A stretch of DNA of 64,000 nt from Tetrahymena elliotti 4EA (taxonomy: Eukaryota > Ciliophora > Oligohymenophorea > Hymenostomatida > Tetrahymenidae): positions 371,306 to 435,305 of the forward strand of contig JH720345.1 in the NCBI GenBank assembly GCA_000231825.2. Direction: 5' to 3'. Positions 49,432 to 63,500 of the stretch are shown here, piece after piece. The notes below the pieces were generated by a model, which was not told the origin of the DNA, did no database searches, and was given only the letters and a program-made list of their open reading frames with translations. Position numbers and translations under genes: made by a program. The number at the start of each line of letters is the position of its first letter. Position 1 is the stretch's first letter.

Positions 49432-52400
49432 TCAAAAATGATATCTTCTTTTACTCCTGTTTGAAGTGCTATTGGAAAAATATGAAGGCTAATCAAGTAT
49501 AGCGCTTATTTGATCTATTTTTAAAGAAAAAATTTAAATAAATATTTATTTATTGTTAAAAATGTTTACCTTTTGTAAAATAATTTTGCATTCTCATACT
49601 TGATTAAGGATTATTTAATTAGTTTTATGCTTAAAGTTTAAGATTATTTTTAGAATCTAATTTATCTTTGATATAATCTAAGATTATTGCTAAATGAAAT
49701 ATAACTATTGAAATAGATATAATAAAGATACAGCAAGATATTACAAGTATCATAATTTTACTCTAGTCGCTTTACTTGTTTTCCTTACTAACATAGAAGC
49801 AAAAGAAGACTAAAATAATTAAGACTAGACTTTCTATGTAGAAAACTAAGTTTCTTTTCTTCTAATCAGTTTATGGTTTATTAAAGGAGTGTATTAGAAT
49901 ACTGATGAATGAAAAAGAAGGTAAAATATAATATACAGAATTATTATCTCCAAAATATCCTATGAGAAACCCGACAATCAAATTTTTAAACTCTACAAAG
50001 AGCCAAAAGTATTTTGAGAATTTTACTTGTAAATCTAATTCACAAAATAATGCTTAATATGGGGACAAGAATTATCTTTTATTTTTTATTTGGTACAATG
50101 CCTATTGCTGTGTAAAATTTTAAATCATTTCTATTTCTACTTTTTATAACTTTTGAATAGGAGTCTATTATTAGGGCTTTTCCATTGATATTTCTGACAA
50201 TGATTTTAAGTTTATATTTTTTTTGAGATTAATAGAATTATTTAATAAAATATCTTAGCTATTTTGTAACTCAGCATTCCTTATGATTCCTTTAAAGTGC
50301 AGAATGGTTTTTATAATATAGAAAAATAAATAAATCAAGACAATGCTTAAAGTGAAAGGATCTGTGTACATTTATTATTTGAAAAAGATATTAAAGATAA
50401 GCAAAAAAGAATAGAGAGAGAGAATTCTTGAAGTTAAAAAAACCAAATTCCATTTAAAGTAGCTTGAGTAGGCAAATGAAAAGCAAGCGAAGTGAAAGAT
50501 ACAAGCTATTAAAATACTAAAAACTAGAACAGAAGTAAATATTAAGAGTATATTGAGAGAATAAGAAATCTTAGAAATTAATTATACATTTTCAAATAAA
50601 TGAAAAATGCTTAAATATCTAAAAAGAGCTAAAAGCTTATAGAAATTTGAACTTTTGTTTAAAGAGGGATTTAAAGTTAGTAAGAATATATATTGTTAGA
50701 TGATAATTACATTCTAATAATTTGTTGAGCTGATACCAAAAGCAAAAATAATCTAGAAAGCAAAAGACACATAGAAAGAGACTTGAAAATAATTAAAAAT
50801 AGATGAATCTAAATCAACTAATTCAGAACATTCTGAGGTTCCTTCATCTAAATAATTAGACTTACATTAACACTTGAAAGATTAAGGATCATATCCTCTA
50901 TTAGAAGATGGAGCACAAGTTAAACATGAATTAGCAGAATTAGGTTAAGAACATTTGTCGCACGAATAATGGCAGTTAGATATTTATCCAGAGTTATTGT
51001 TGCTATTACTATTTAGATTGTTTTTATTTAATATTACTTCTGATATGCAATCTTTATTATTGATACAAATCTGACAACGTAATCTGCATTTTAATCTACA
51101 TATATTTTAATTATCTGCGTAAGTATTATTTTCACAATAACCACATTACCCAGTGTTTTAATTTAAGAAAAACCCATTCTAGCATTAGATACATTTATCT
51201 AAATTTTTAGATGATATCTTGCAGTTTGTAATAGAGTTTTACTTACATTTTTGGAAAAAACTATCATAATAATATAAAGGGTCTGAGCATTCACATTTAT
51301 TATTTGATGGGTTTAGCATCGATTCAGGTGAGCATTACTAGCATTAGGTATTATCTCCATAACAATCTGAGCACAAATTAATAGAGCATTTAATGCAAGA
51401 TAAAGTGACTGGATCTTAGCCGTAACCATTAAGTGGACATTTGCATTTCTAATCGCTTAAAACATAATTTGACTAGCATTTTGTACATTAGTTACTATTA
51501 GGTCCTATACATTCTTGGCAAAGAGGATGACAAGGGAAGCAAATATTTGATTAATCACAATAAGTTGATTATTATTTGACAGGATAGCACTAATTTTAAT
51601 AATAAAATGGATTTTATATCCCACAAGAAATACAAAGGTTTTAGGAATTACAGTTGCTACATTACGAGTCCTAGCATTGTGTACATACCATATTTTAATC
51701 ACAGTATGTGTTATTTGGTTTGTTTTGATAACATATTCCTTTGAATTAGTAAGCGTTTAAGCAAGTACTACAAGAATTTCCATCAGTACATGTTAAGCAT
51801 TAAGCCTAGCAACTTTAGCAGTTTAATTAATTATCACAGAAAGTCTTGGGAGGTTGAGTGATATAGCATTTTAAGTTGAAAAGATACATAGATTACTCAC
51901 ATTTAACACAACTATTATTAGAATTACAAAGCAGGCATTTATCTGCTGAGCAAATGTTTTTTTAGCAGAAAGAAAATGTTTGTGAAGGATCTCTCTTTTA
52001 TTAAATATACCCTAATGGGCATTAACTAACGCATTATTATATTTCTGAGTAATTTATTGGAGTGTTTTAATTTACTGAACAATCAACCATTTTAATTGCT
52101 GCAATAGTAGCTCCAAAACTATAAGATACACTATCTACCCATATTTGGTATTAAAAATCAAGGAATTTAGTTGCAGGATTATAACTTATTAAAGTTGTAT
52201 TCAGTCTTGCTGAGAATGTATTTAAGGGAATGTTGTATGAAGATAATGATATTGCTACAGCTTTCATATCCATAAGATAATTAAAATCTAAAGTAGTTTT
52301 AGATGGATATATTCCAATCTTAAAGTTTGAATCTGTTAGATAAGTAGGATCAACAAAAATATTTACATCATAGTAAGGATTAGTAATATTAACATAAAAT

Positions 52401-53041
52401 TCTAAATAATTTACATTTATTTAAGAGAGACTTTACTAAGGGTCATTTTAAATAGCAGTTATATCTATACTGTTGGTATTAATTAAAATATTAGTTTTTA
52501 TGTTATACAGTTTTGTTTAAGAATAAGTATTAGAAATAGTACCCTAAATAAATCCAATAACTTTTCTTTAAACTTTATTAGTATCTATGGACTTATTAGA
52601 GAATTCCTTACTAACTGTTATTTAATTGTTAGCAGGCCAAGGTTGAAAATTCAAAGTAGCTTTATTTTAGTAAACATATTGGCTATCAATTGCTACATAA
52701 GTAGCAATAATTCTATATACTTTAGTATCATCATACTTTATAAATTAAATCTAAAAGTTATTGGTGCTTATATTAGATAAAACCATTTCAAAGCTCTTCT
52801 AATTTGAATTATAATCGAAATCAATATGTTTGAATCCGACAATAATCTTAGGAATGTTTTGAAAATTAACTTACAATTATACTGTAAGACTAATTTATTA
52901 TGTTGTACTTTGAGTTAAAGGATTGTCATAAGAAACTAGCTCTATATCATTAACAAACACTTAATCACTCGAAACATACTAGCCATTTGATTTAACTAAA
53001 AGACTAGATAAAGCCAAAATTAAAAATTAGACTATCATCAT
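49432..53041 (-). CDS. Cysteine-rich multi-pass membrane protein, paralogue H
   Basis: Two exons (53041-49570, 49514-49432) with a 55-nt intron; 1184 residues. Signal peptide MMIVQFLILALSSLLVKSNG. Ectodomain to about 330; cysteine-rich repeats about 332-740; membrane domain with about eight helices from residue 745. The last exon is 83 nt, as in paralogue C, and encodes DQISAIL followed by a basic tail, matching DKIDDIL of C and relic B. It is separated from the other members by about 18 kb of secreted-enzyme genes but keeps their strand and design. Two adjacent ATGs start the frame. Confidence 0.88.
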
Positions 53042-54164
53042 TTATCTTGTTTTTAAATAATAATTTTTTATCATTTTTTACAAAAATTAAAATCTTAATT
53101 CATTAAAAATCAAGAATAGCTCAGGAATATGGAATGAAGATAAAAGAGGTAATCTTAAATAAAAAATAAATAAAAGTAAATACTTCTCACTGAACTTCAT
53201 TTTTTTAATTATTTAAACTAACTTCTAATCTGCCCTTATTCCTCTTCTAATATGAAATTCGCTAAATAGTTCTTGAAAAAGACAGTTTTTACTCTTGATT
53301 TAATTAAAACTTGTTACAAACTATTCTATATATTTTGCTCATTTATTATTAATTAAATATTTGTTTAATGTTTAGAATGGTTAAAGCCTTAATTACTTTA
53401 CTATCAAAATAATACAAATAGATTGTTTGAAAAGACCCTTTAATAGATAAGTAAGTAATTATGTTTTTATTAATTTTTAAGGTCAGCTAAAATTCCTTTA
53501 ACATTTGCAATGATACTATTCAATAAATTAAAATTGTATTTCATTTCTCTTTTAATGAACTCAAAAAAATTATTTACCTTATTTGTACTTACATTGATTT
53601 ACCATCAATTATACATATTAAATTTTATCCATTAAAAATATACTCAAATTTTGATGCAATTAATAAACAAAAAAGGCTCGTTAATGATCTAAATATTATC
53701 TTTTCCAACCTGTAATATTCTTTTCTTGTTTATTAAAAATTATAAGAATTCAAGGTGATTAGTATTTAATGCATAATATTCTTTCTTAATATTCCTAAGG
53801 TGAAATTTTAGTTTTTTTAATTCATGTTGATTCATCAAAAAGAAAAAGCTTTAGATTGATCAACTCAGAAATTTGTATTAAAATTTATTTACAAAGAATA
53901 CATTTTAAACATTAGTAGAATGTCAGAAGAAAATATTAAAATAATTTAAATAAATGGTTAAACTATTAAATTACCTTTATTATGATTAAAATTTCAATAA
54001 AATTCTTGAACAAAAAATAAAAATATTTTTTTTAATTTTTGTTAATATTTTTGTATGAATTTACTTAAATATTAAATATTTTTCTACTTTTAAACATTTT
54101 TTTTAATTTTTATTTTCCCAAAATAAAAAAAAATAAATTTTTTATTAACCAAATATTATGTGAA
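53042..54164. other. Intergenic spacer (1.1 kb)
   Basis: Upstream of paralogue H and of the tRNA-Arg gene. AT-rich; nothing recognised. Confidence 0.6.
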
Positions 54165-54236
54165 AGCCGAGTGGCGCAATGGTAGCGCAGCAGACTTCTA
54201 ATCTGAAGGTTGTGGGTTCGAGTCCCACCTTGGTTG
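54165..54236 (+). tRNA. tRNA-Arg(UCU)
   Basis: A 72-nt cloverleaf. Acceptor AGCCGAG pairs with CTTGGTT (two G-U pairs). D stem GCGC/GCGC. Anticodon loop CTTCTAA gives anticodon TCT. T stem GTGGG/CCCAC with TTCGAGT loop. Discriminator G is followed in the DNA by CCA, probably by chance, as eukaryotes add CCA after transcription. Confidence 0.92.
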
Positions 54237-54240
54237 CCAA

Positions 54241-54252
54241 TTTTTTTTTTTT
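54241..54252 (+). terminator. Pol III terminator of tRNA-Arg
   Basis: Twelve consecutive T start four bases after the tRNA 3' end. Confidence 0.9.
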
Positions 54253-54401
54253 ATGAATAAACTATTTAATATTTATTAGATAAATAATAATTTAGTTTTT
54301 TTAAGAAAGAAATAAAGAAAAAAGCTGAATAAATCAAGGAGCTTTTGATAAATTTTTAGTAAATGAATACTAACTAAATACCTGAACAAACATGAAAATT
54401 T

Positions 54402-57400
54402 TCAAATTTACTTAATATTTTATTTAAAATACTTTAATATAAAAGGGTTTGTAGTTAAAGATTCTAAATCTAAAACCTTTAAATATGATTTCAATTTGTT
54501 CATTTTCTTTTAATTTTTATTGAAATAGTAAATTTATTCAAATAAAATAAATATTGTTATTGTTACTATTTGAAAGGCAAATAACCAACTTAAAATGTTT
54601 AATAGAAAATCAAAATATTCAAAGTGAATAGTAACAATTAATAATTCGATTGATTCCAGAGAGAAAATCAAGAAATCAGTAAATTTCTAAAAAGAATAAA
54701 TTTAAAAATTTTAAAGAAGTTAATCTTTTAATTTTAAAAAAGTTGTGTTATCTTGAGCAAATATTAGCTTATAAAAGTCTTGCATTTAATCTATTAAGCT
54801 CTTGTAAGAGACCAAAAATCCTTGATTTAAGATTGAGTTATATATTTAATCACATTCTTCAATTTTTATGTTATCTGCTGTATTTAAGTATTATGGCATA
54901 GTCAACAGAGTTTAACAAATATCTCCTTAAAGTATATCTAATAAAAATGATTGATAATTATCTGAGGAAGGGCTGTAAATTAAAAAATTTTTTAATTTTA
55001 TTAAAGTAATAGTATTAATTATATTTACAAATTAGAATTTGTCACATTTTTTTGTAAAGACTAAAGCTTTATATCAACTAAATTTACATTATCTAAAATA
55101 TTTTAGATTCTTTATTTGTTAAGCTCATTAAGACCAAAGTAATCTTCTTCTTAAGGATAAAGTTTCTCTGATAAACCTAGAATTAAACTTCCTAAGCTAT
55201 CTAAAATCTATGCCCTAATTTTACCTACCTAAGCTAAAAAATAAAAATTTGGATTAATTTTTTCTAAAAATAAATGATAATAAATTACTCACATTATTGA
55301 TGTCTATGATAGTTTAATCTATAAATCTTGCAGTGAAGTAATAGCTTAAACAAGGAAAAACAATTACCATTAAATAAATTAAAATAACTTTTTTAGCAAA
55401 TTTAAAACTGCATTTTTTGATTGGAATGATTTCACTTACATTAGTTTTTTTAATTTCATTTTGGTTTATTTATTTAGACTGAAATTTATTTTCAGAATTT
55501 TCTAAGAAATCTTGATTTACGGATTTACTAACTGTAGAAGCTCTCCTGTTTAGACTGTAAAAATTAGTATAAGATTTTTATATAAGTGCATTTGTTGTTT
55601 AAGTGCTGAAAGTGCCAAATAGAGTAAGCAATTTTTCCTATTCTTTTTTGTGAAAATAATATATCGGGATTTGAATAAAAATCATTATTGTATTTATCAA
55701 AATTTAATTTAAAAAAAGTGTTTATAAATTTTTCTTGATGTCCAGAACACTATTAATTTATTATTCAATATATTGATACTCTAACTTCTCAATTGGTTAG
55801 ATAATATTAACATAATTTTGATACAAAAAGTAATCCAAATACTTGCTGTCTAATCTATTTAAATATCTAAAAGCCATATTACAGATGAAAATTAAACTGA
55901 TTTAAAAAGATGATTCTTTTATTGTAAATTCTATTTGATTTGATTTTTCTTTTGTATAATATTCCTAAGTAAATACTAACTCTGTACTTATCTAGAGAAC
56001 ATTTTATGCTAAATCCTTATGCTAAATTGAGTTATCTGCATCATTGATAATATCCCTAAGATTTTTAAGGTTTTACTACCTATACTTCTCAAAATCATTT
56101 TTTAATGTACTATATTAGATTTGCTCTAACTTTTAAAAATCTCCACTTTCTAGCAGAGTGTTTAAATTAACCATTCTAAAAATGTTACTTATTTCCTGTT
56201 ATGATTTGTAAGGAATAGTTAAAAACTAAAAATTAATTTGATTTTAATTTAAATTGTTGTCAATTTAAAGCTTTTATATCAATGCTATTATAACCATAGA
56301 AATATAAGAAATAATTATCATAAAGTAAGAAATATTATTTGCTTTAATGGTTACTTTACTCTTCATAGCATCTCTAATAAGCTTGATATCTTTTCTTTAA
56401 GCGAGTAAACTATTTCCCATCTTTTAAATACTGACTTCTTGTTCCTCTTATTAGATGTTTTAATTTATCAAATCATCTTTTACTAAATCTGTAATAAAAG
56501 AACGCTTACTTGATTTTACAATAGTTTAAACATATTAATCTTCACTTTACTTTACTTTAGTCAAAATTGTTTAGAATTTTTTTTGAATAAAATTTCTTAG
56601 TTTATTCTCTTAAACTAATTAAACAAACCTATCAACTTTGGACTTAGGTGAAGTTAATAGACTTGACTAGTCAAATGAGTTTGTTTCAATAGCTTAATTC
56701 ATTTATCTGGGAGAAGTGGTATTATATTTATCTGTTAATCCTAAAAATGAAGTTTGAATATTCTAATGTTAATGATAAGTTGACTTTGGCGTCAAAAGTT
56801 CTTCCATAATTTAGCTTTCTTAAATAACTGTATTCTAATTATTATTGCTTTCTTCTAAATTATTATTTTTTTTATTTATCTCACTCAGAGAAGATGTTTT
56901 ATTCTTCCTGAAATTCAAAATTTATTCTTGCGAAGCTTCAAATTTCATACTTAAAAATTATTTTTTATATTCTTAACAACTTTTTTTCTACAAAGGACTG
57001 TTTATGCCATTTACTTAAATTTAATATGCTTACTTTTCAATATTATTATCATTTTTTGAATTGTTATTGACAAATTGATTCTTTTATGATTAGGTTTTAC
57101 TATCAGAAGAAGAGGAATTTGATGAAGATGAAGAGCTTTTTTGCTTTTATTTTGAAGATTTTGTGTTGTCGTAAATATTTTAAGTAATTTCTTCATGAAA
57201 TAGTAATTATTCTTCAGAATTCAACTTAGAAGAAATTTCTTTTAATTAACTTTTTACATTTTAAATCAAATCATTTTTTGAGTACTTTAAACTCTAATAA
57301 ATTTCTGTATCTAAGTGATACATAATTAGTAAAGGATTCGTAAAAGGATCTAATAGCTAAATTTAAGAAATTTCTATATAATACAAATTATTAATGTATT

Positions 57401-60205
57401 TATATTGAGCTTTCTTTACTACAATTTCCATCAAATAAAATTCAAGGTTATTTAAGAGCTCCTTTTTTTATAGGTTAGAGTGATAAAAATACCTATCTAT
57501 TAGTTCTAAAAAGATAAATTGAATAGGCTTATTTAAGTATGCATTTTATTCAAAACTTTCTTCCTCTTAAGAAGATCCAGTTTACAAATTTTCTTCAGCA
57601 GAGCTTAGTGAGAATGAAGAAAGAGATTAAGAAAACAATCTTCCAGTTGGATTGATTGCTTCTTACAAAAATGGAAAATATTAATTTAAGATGATATTTT
57701 CTAACTACTTAAAATGCTTGAAAATGACTTTATGAAGAGGTTATGTGATAGAAATAATTCTCATAGTTGTAGAATTAAATAGTATATAATCTTTGTGTTT
57801 GTTAATTATTTTTATTTAAGCAGTTATTCCAAAATCTGAAATTGAATCTAAACTATTAATTTTAAGAGTTAAATTGCAAGGAAAAATATAATTAGAGTTA
57901 TTTTTTGCGAAAGAAATATTTTATATTTAGTAGTTAAACTTTATGTTTCTCTCCATAAAATCTTTTATGTAGATGCTGTGATATTGTTTAAAAATATCAG
58001 GCATCAATTGTTCAATTGGCTTATGTACTGCTGATTTACATTTAATACCAAAAACATCCTAAAAATTTGATGAAGTTTTTTTAATTACATGCCTACCTTC
58101 ATTATTTAGAAGTGAAGTAAATATAACACAAGAATCTGAATAACTTTAGCTATCAACTTAATTTGCTAAATCTTTTTAAGGAATCTCTAATTTTTATTAA
58201 ACCAGTATTTTTTTTTTCAGTTTAGAAATTTCTTTATTATCAAAGGCTAAACACTAACTAAATTGATTTAAAATAAATTGAAATTCTTTATTTTTCATGT
58301 TAAGTTTAGACAAAAGAATAATTGTTTCTTCTAATTTTTTCTTTCTCTCAAGGAAACCTTTGATCTGAATTGAAAGATGATTAATATCAATTATTTTCAT
58401 TTACATTTTGCATAAAATTTCTTTTTTCAAACAAACAGCTTGAGAAAAGAGCTCTTTATTTTCATTAATTGTTTCATCATATAAAATGAAGTTAAAATAT
58501 TTCATACTGAATATGTTTTCTTAACAATTATTTTACTGCATAAATTATTAGAGATAATCTTAAAACCTAATAAATAGAGTTTGAAGAATTTATCTTCTTT
58601 TAATATTCAGTTATTTTTTATTTTGAAGTATTTAGTAATACTAGAGAAGAAATAATTTGAAATTTTTTTAAATCTCTAAAATATAAATCAAGTATAATAT
58701 TTAGCAGTCACTTTGTTGATTCTACTTTATTTTCTCTGTTTCCAAGATATCTCTGAAACGGTTTCCAATTATTTAGACTATTTACTCTATTTCTTTATCT
58801 TATATCAATTACCTAGGGTGACTATAATTTTCTAAAATATCTGATTTGCTAGCTTTATTTAAATTTTTTAATTTTTAATGAAAAAGAAGAAGCTATTGTT
58901 CAACTTATATCTTGTTATTTTTTAAGATTTCTTCATTTTTTTCATGCTCATTATTCAAATTTGCCACCCAACTTAGAAGACTAATGCTCATTTTATCACT
59001 ACAATCACCAGTCTCAAAAAAATTTAGCCTAATAGTATTATCTAGCTGCTTAATACTAATCTCATTTTTATTTGATATATTCATTATTAGATCTGATTAA
59101 ATCCTATTTTAAAGGATATCTGCAAATTTCCATGAAAAGCAAGTGATCAAAAGTAGAATTAAAAATATTGAATCTAAAAAAAGAGGTCTATCTATGTAAA
59201 ACTCTAGTCCTAAATAAATAGTGATGATAAAAGAAGTTAACTAAATAAAGTTATTAAATCTTTAAGCATGAGGATTAATTAAGTAATCAGATTATATTTA
59301 GATATAAACTTATACTCCAAAATACAGTATTAAAATTATAATCGATTTATCAGGGAAGCAGGCTATCAAGATAGTAGCTAAAAATTCAATAAAAACATTC
59401 AATACTATTCTTAAGCTATACTTTTTTTGAAGATATTCCTAAGCCTAAATATTATAGTTAAAGTCTAATTCTACACTAACTAAACCTTTTTTGTTAAAAT
59501 TATAAATGTATAATTATAAAAAACTAACATATATTTTATATTTTTTGTTTTATTGATTAGAGCTATCTTACATTTGTTCAAGTAACTAAAAAATTAATTA
59601 AAAAAATTACAAATTACTAAGCTAAAAACTAAGTTCGTATAGTTTTATGTATGAGATTGGCTTGCAACAGAAACGTAAGTTGAAGGTACAAAGAATATAT
59701 ATTAGTAGACTGAATAAATACATGAAATAGCTTCTTTGATAAAAACAACTCTTTATGATTTTTATTTCTTCTATTTTTCATAGCTGAGTTTGCACTATTC
59801 TGTAAATGAAGCTACTTTTAATTGATTGATATTATCTTTCACAAAAAGTGCAATTTAAGCTATTAAGCTAGTTATAATCAAAATATTAAGAGCTAAAAGT
59901 AAGATTAGAATCTGTTAAGCTTAGTTTTTTCCATCAACTAAATCTACTATGAAGCTCCATCCATATAAAAATTAAAAATTTGAATCCTTTTTTATTATTT
60001 TAGATAGATTACTTCTACTTAAAAAAAGAAGTACAAATTATATGTTCTTAGAGACCAATAAAATAAAACTTAAAAGCTTGTTGCGTTGAAAGCCATTGAC
60101 TATATAGTATGCTTTTTATTCATAGAATAAGTCAATACAATCACTAAAGCTTTTCCTGAGCATTTAATCTGTTTTATTAATTTATTTAATTTTGCTTTTA
60201 CTCAT
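54402..60205 (-). CDS. PAS-like multi-pass membrane protein (ciliate family), paralogue 1
   Basis: Four exons (60205-59572, 59485-55289, 55233-55029, 54972-54402), introns 86, 55 and 56 nt; 1868 residues. The first ~390 residues hold several transmembrane helices, followed by a charged helical linker. A PAS-like domain lies at about 660-760 (CVIFTSLLN..., VFGIK..., IEQLMPDIFKQYHSIY). A second conserved block (DYILFNSTTMRIISIT) follows, then a Ser-rich low-complexity linker (SSSSSSNSSSSD). The C-terminal third has about four further helices around a soluble segment (about 1290-1800). The family is abundant in Tetrahymena and Paramecium; a sensory role is plausible because PAS domains bind small ligands, but ligand and output are unknown. 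The first intron is fixed by a GTAAGA donor and phase. Confidence 0.85.
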
Positions 60206-60595
60206 GTTATAATGTGTATTAATGAAAAGTGTTTCTACTTATTTTTTTTAAACAAAAAGGTATTTTTTTTAATGATAAATTTTTAGAATTAAAATGAAAA
60301 TATTGTTGAACTAAATAAAATTCACTTTTCTTTCTTTTTTAAATCCTTGTAACTTTCATTCTATTCAGTTAATATTATTTAGTTTAATTTAACTTAAATT
60401 ATTCTAAAGTTCCAAATAAAAAATATTTTTCAAGAGATAATTAAACATTGAACATTTTTAAAAAAATAAAAATATAATTTGAGATAAAATTTAATTTGAT
60501 TATATATTGTTTAAAAATATAAATATTATTTTTGGTTATTTAAATGAAAGATTATTTTACAAGTATATTCTATTCTACATTTTTTAATAATTAAT
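60206..60595. other. Intergenic spacer
   Basis: 390 bases between the two PAS-family genes; should hold the promoter of paralogue 1. AT-rich; nothing recognised. Confidence 0.6.
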
Positions 60596-63500
60596 TCACT
60601 TGATTATGTTTTTCTTAAAGTAATTTATTATAAATGGGTTGGATAATAAAGATTTGATATCAATTACTTTTAATTACATCTTTGTTTTGTTTATTTTTCT
60701 GTTTATTGATTAATAAAATTAGATCTGTTGAATTAGAAAAAATATTATGAGAACTAATAATTAGTAGACTAATCCGACTGTTTCAAATATTATAAAAAAT
60801 TCATAATAATCCTCATGGGTATCAATAATAAATTCTCTTAGATAGTCTATTGATTAAACTAAGAAAACAGTAAATTGATGAAACCCATATAAATCAAAAG
60901 TCTTAAAGAGGGAGCTTCTTTAATTTTGATATTAAGTTGTATTTAAAGGAATCTGATAAAAGCTATAAAAATCTTTCAATTAGTCATTTAATTTTTTGAA
61001 AGATAGCAGAATTCCTTAGGTTAACACCTTATTATAGCAGCTTGAGCAATCGACAACTTATTAACTAGTATTAAATTAATTATTTCTTTCTAAAACTAAA
61101 CATAAGTCACCTTCAAAAATAGGAAAGAAAGTGGAATCATAATCATTCTTTTTATAGCTTTTATTTTATATAAAAAATTAAAAATTATTAATATTTGTTT
61201 AAAAATGCACTTACTTGTAAGCATCTCTTTAGGAGTTGATAATATTTTAAATATCTTGATCTATTTTATCATTGCTTATTATTATTTAATTGAGTCTTTC
61301 CATATACCAATCGATCTTAAAGGGCTTAAGGGTGGGATATAATTTTAGACTTAAAGAATAATAATTCATACCAAGAGAATCCATAATAGAGGCTTTCAAT
61401 TATTGTATCTATACTATTTTAAATTATCAAAATATGTTTAAAAGGATTTATTGAAGTTTAAAAAAAATAAAAAAAAGTACCGATGTCATTAGCATCATCA
61501 ATAGATTAATTGATGTAATATGTAGAAACTATTTTGTTTAATATTGGGAAGAAAATCATTAAAACATACATCAAAAGAAGCTTTTTTAAAAATGAACTGT
61601 TTAATCTAGAGAGTTATTTGTATTCACTAATATTTTGCTTTTTCATCTACTAATCTTAATTAGGTTGAGCTTTTTTATCTTTTTAGTTTTATTTATTCTA
61701 ATCATTTAGCTCACTCATAAAATTATTATTTACATTTTTTGAAAAAACAGTTGATTATCCCATAGATGTGGAGTGAGATTGATGATAAATAGAATTAAGA
61801 CGTGTTAGGATTTTTGAAGTAATATCTGTGCTAAAAGTTGCAAACAAATACAATATTTTTTGTCTTTCTTTTTAAATAAAATAGTAAATTGGTATTTGAA
61901 TTCCTATGCAGAAGGTAGTCATAACTAAAGTAATTATTAGCATATTGTCTATGTTGTTTTAAATATCTTATAAAATTTAGTTAGAATGGTTTACTGCTTT
62001 CTATTGAACTTACTTAAAAGCTTCTTAAAACACAATTTCGTTCATGATCATAAAGAACTCTGGTCTACCTCCGCCTAAATCTGCCATATACCTTAAAACT
62101 TGTAAATTAATCAATATAATTCCATAGTGTAGATCAGTATTGTATTAGATGCTATAAAATTTTCCATCTGGTTAATTTCCACTGTATTTAAAAGAAGGCC
62201 AAGAGTAAATAACTCTTTGCTCTTTTAGAAAACCAAATATAGGCCTATTTGAATTAGTGCTTTCCATTTACATCATTGTATTGTGTAACTAAGGTACAGA
62301 GTCTTTCATGAACTAATTAATGTAAGTACTTTATTAGGTTTTGAGTTCTTGAGTAAGTAAAACAAAATCATTTTATTTACTAATCTAATTTAAACTTACA
62401 TTTTTTTAGACCGAAGCTATTTAGCTTTGAAGAGTTGATGGCCAATTAACTAATTTAAAATCTAAATTAAAGTCCCTGACAGAACTTAATAGCTAAGCAT
62501 ATTAAGCAATTATTAAAGAGAGTAAAATAAGAAAACAAAATATTCCAACTATTTAAAAAACTTTTATTGAATTAAGCTCAATTCTTTAATCCATAATATC
62601 CTTAATGTATCTAATTGTTGACCGAGATTGTCGAATTTTCTCTTCTCTTTATATGTCTTGTTCAATTTGGGCCAATTTTTGTTGCTGTATATCTTTATTT
62701 TCTTCTTCGTCAATGCTATTTATAGTAACTAAATCATCTCTAGCATTAGAAAGAGAATTATTTAGACCTAAAGTATTAATTATGCTAAAATCTATCTTGC
62801 TCTATTGGAAATTATTTTATGATTAAATGTGTTCATTCTTAAAATTACTGTTAATATACTTTTTTTCATTGTTCTTAAATAACTTAATTTATTGAGTATT
62901 TTTAAATGATTCTTATGGTGAAGAAACTACCCTCACATTTTCAGTAACCAGTTTTTAATTTTCAGTCTAGATACTTTAATTAACATTCATAGCAGTTCTT
63001 GATGTATTTTATGTTGGCACATTAGCTTTAGTTTTATCAACTATTGAACTAAATATTTAAAGAGCAGAATGAACTCCTCTTAATCTCTTAGATAACTTAA
63101 CTAATTAGTATTCCCTATTTGTAGACTGGCTATCTAAATTATTTTCAGTTGAGAAAAAATTAGCTTCATTTCTATGGTGCATAGATATGTGTTTAAAATT
63201 ATCCTCAGATTCATATTTACTTTTAGCTTTCTTTTTTAAAGTGGGAGAATTTATTTCCAAAATTTCTCTTGAGCTTTTTGAGTGTTCTTTCAAAATTAAT
63301 GAGCTCATTACTAATCTCGGGGAAGATTATTCTATTGAAAAAGGATTTTCTTCTAATTCCTCCTATTGCTGGTCAATTAATCTAAGTTAATTTAATATTT
63401 TTTTAAAAATAGGAGAATTTCTTTTTGATTCATACAAAAAAGAACTAAGCTAATGCAGTATAAGTTTGCAGTTTTTTTGTGAATCTAATTCTTATAGCTA

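Noticed and set aside
54234..54239. Genome-encoded CCA end on tRNA-Arg
   Set aside because: Eukaryotes add CCA after transcription and the tRNA-Lys genes here lack it; the CCA is most likely coincidence.
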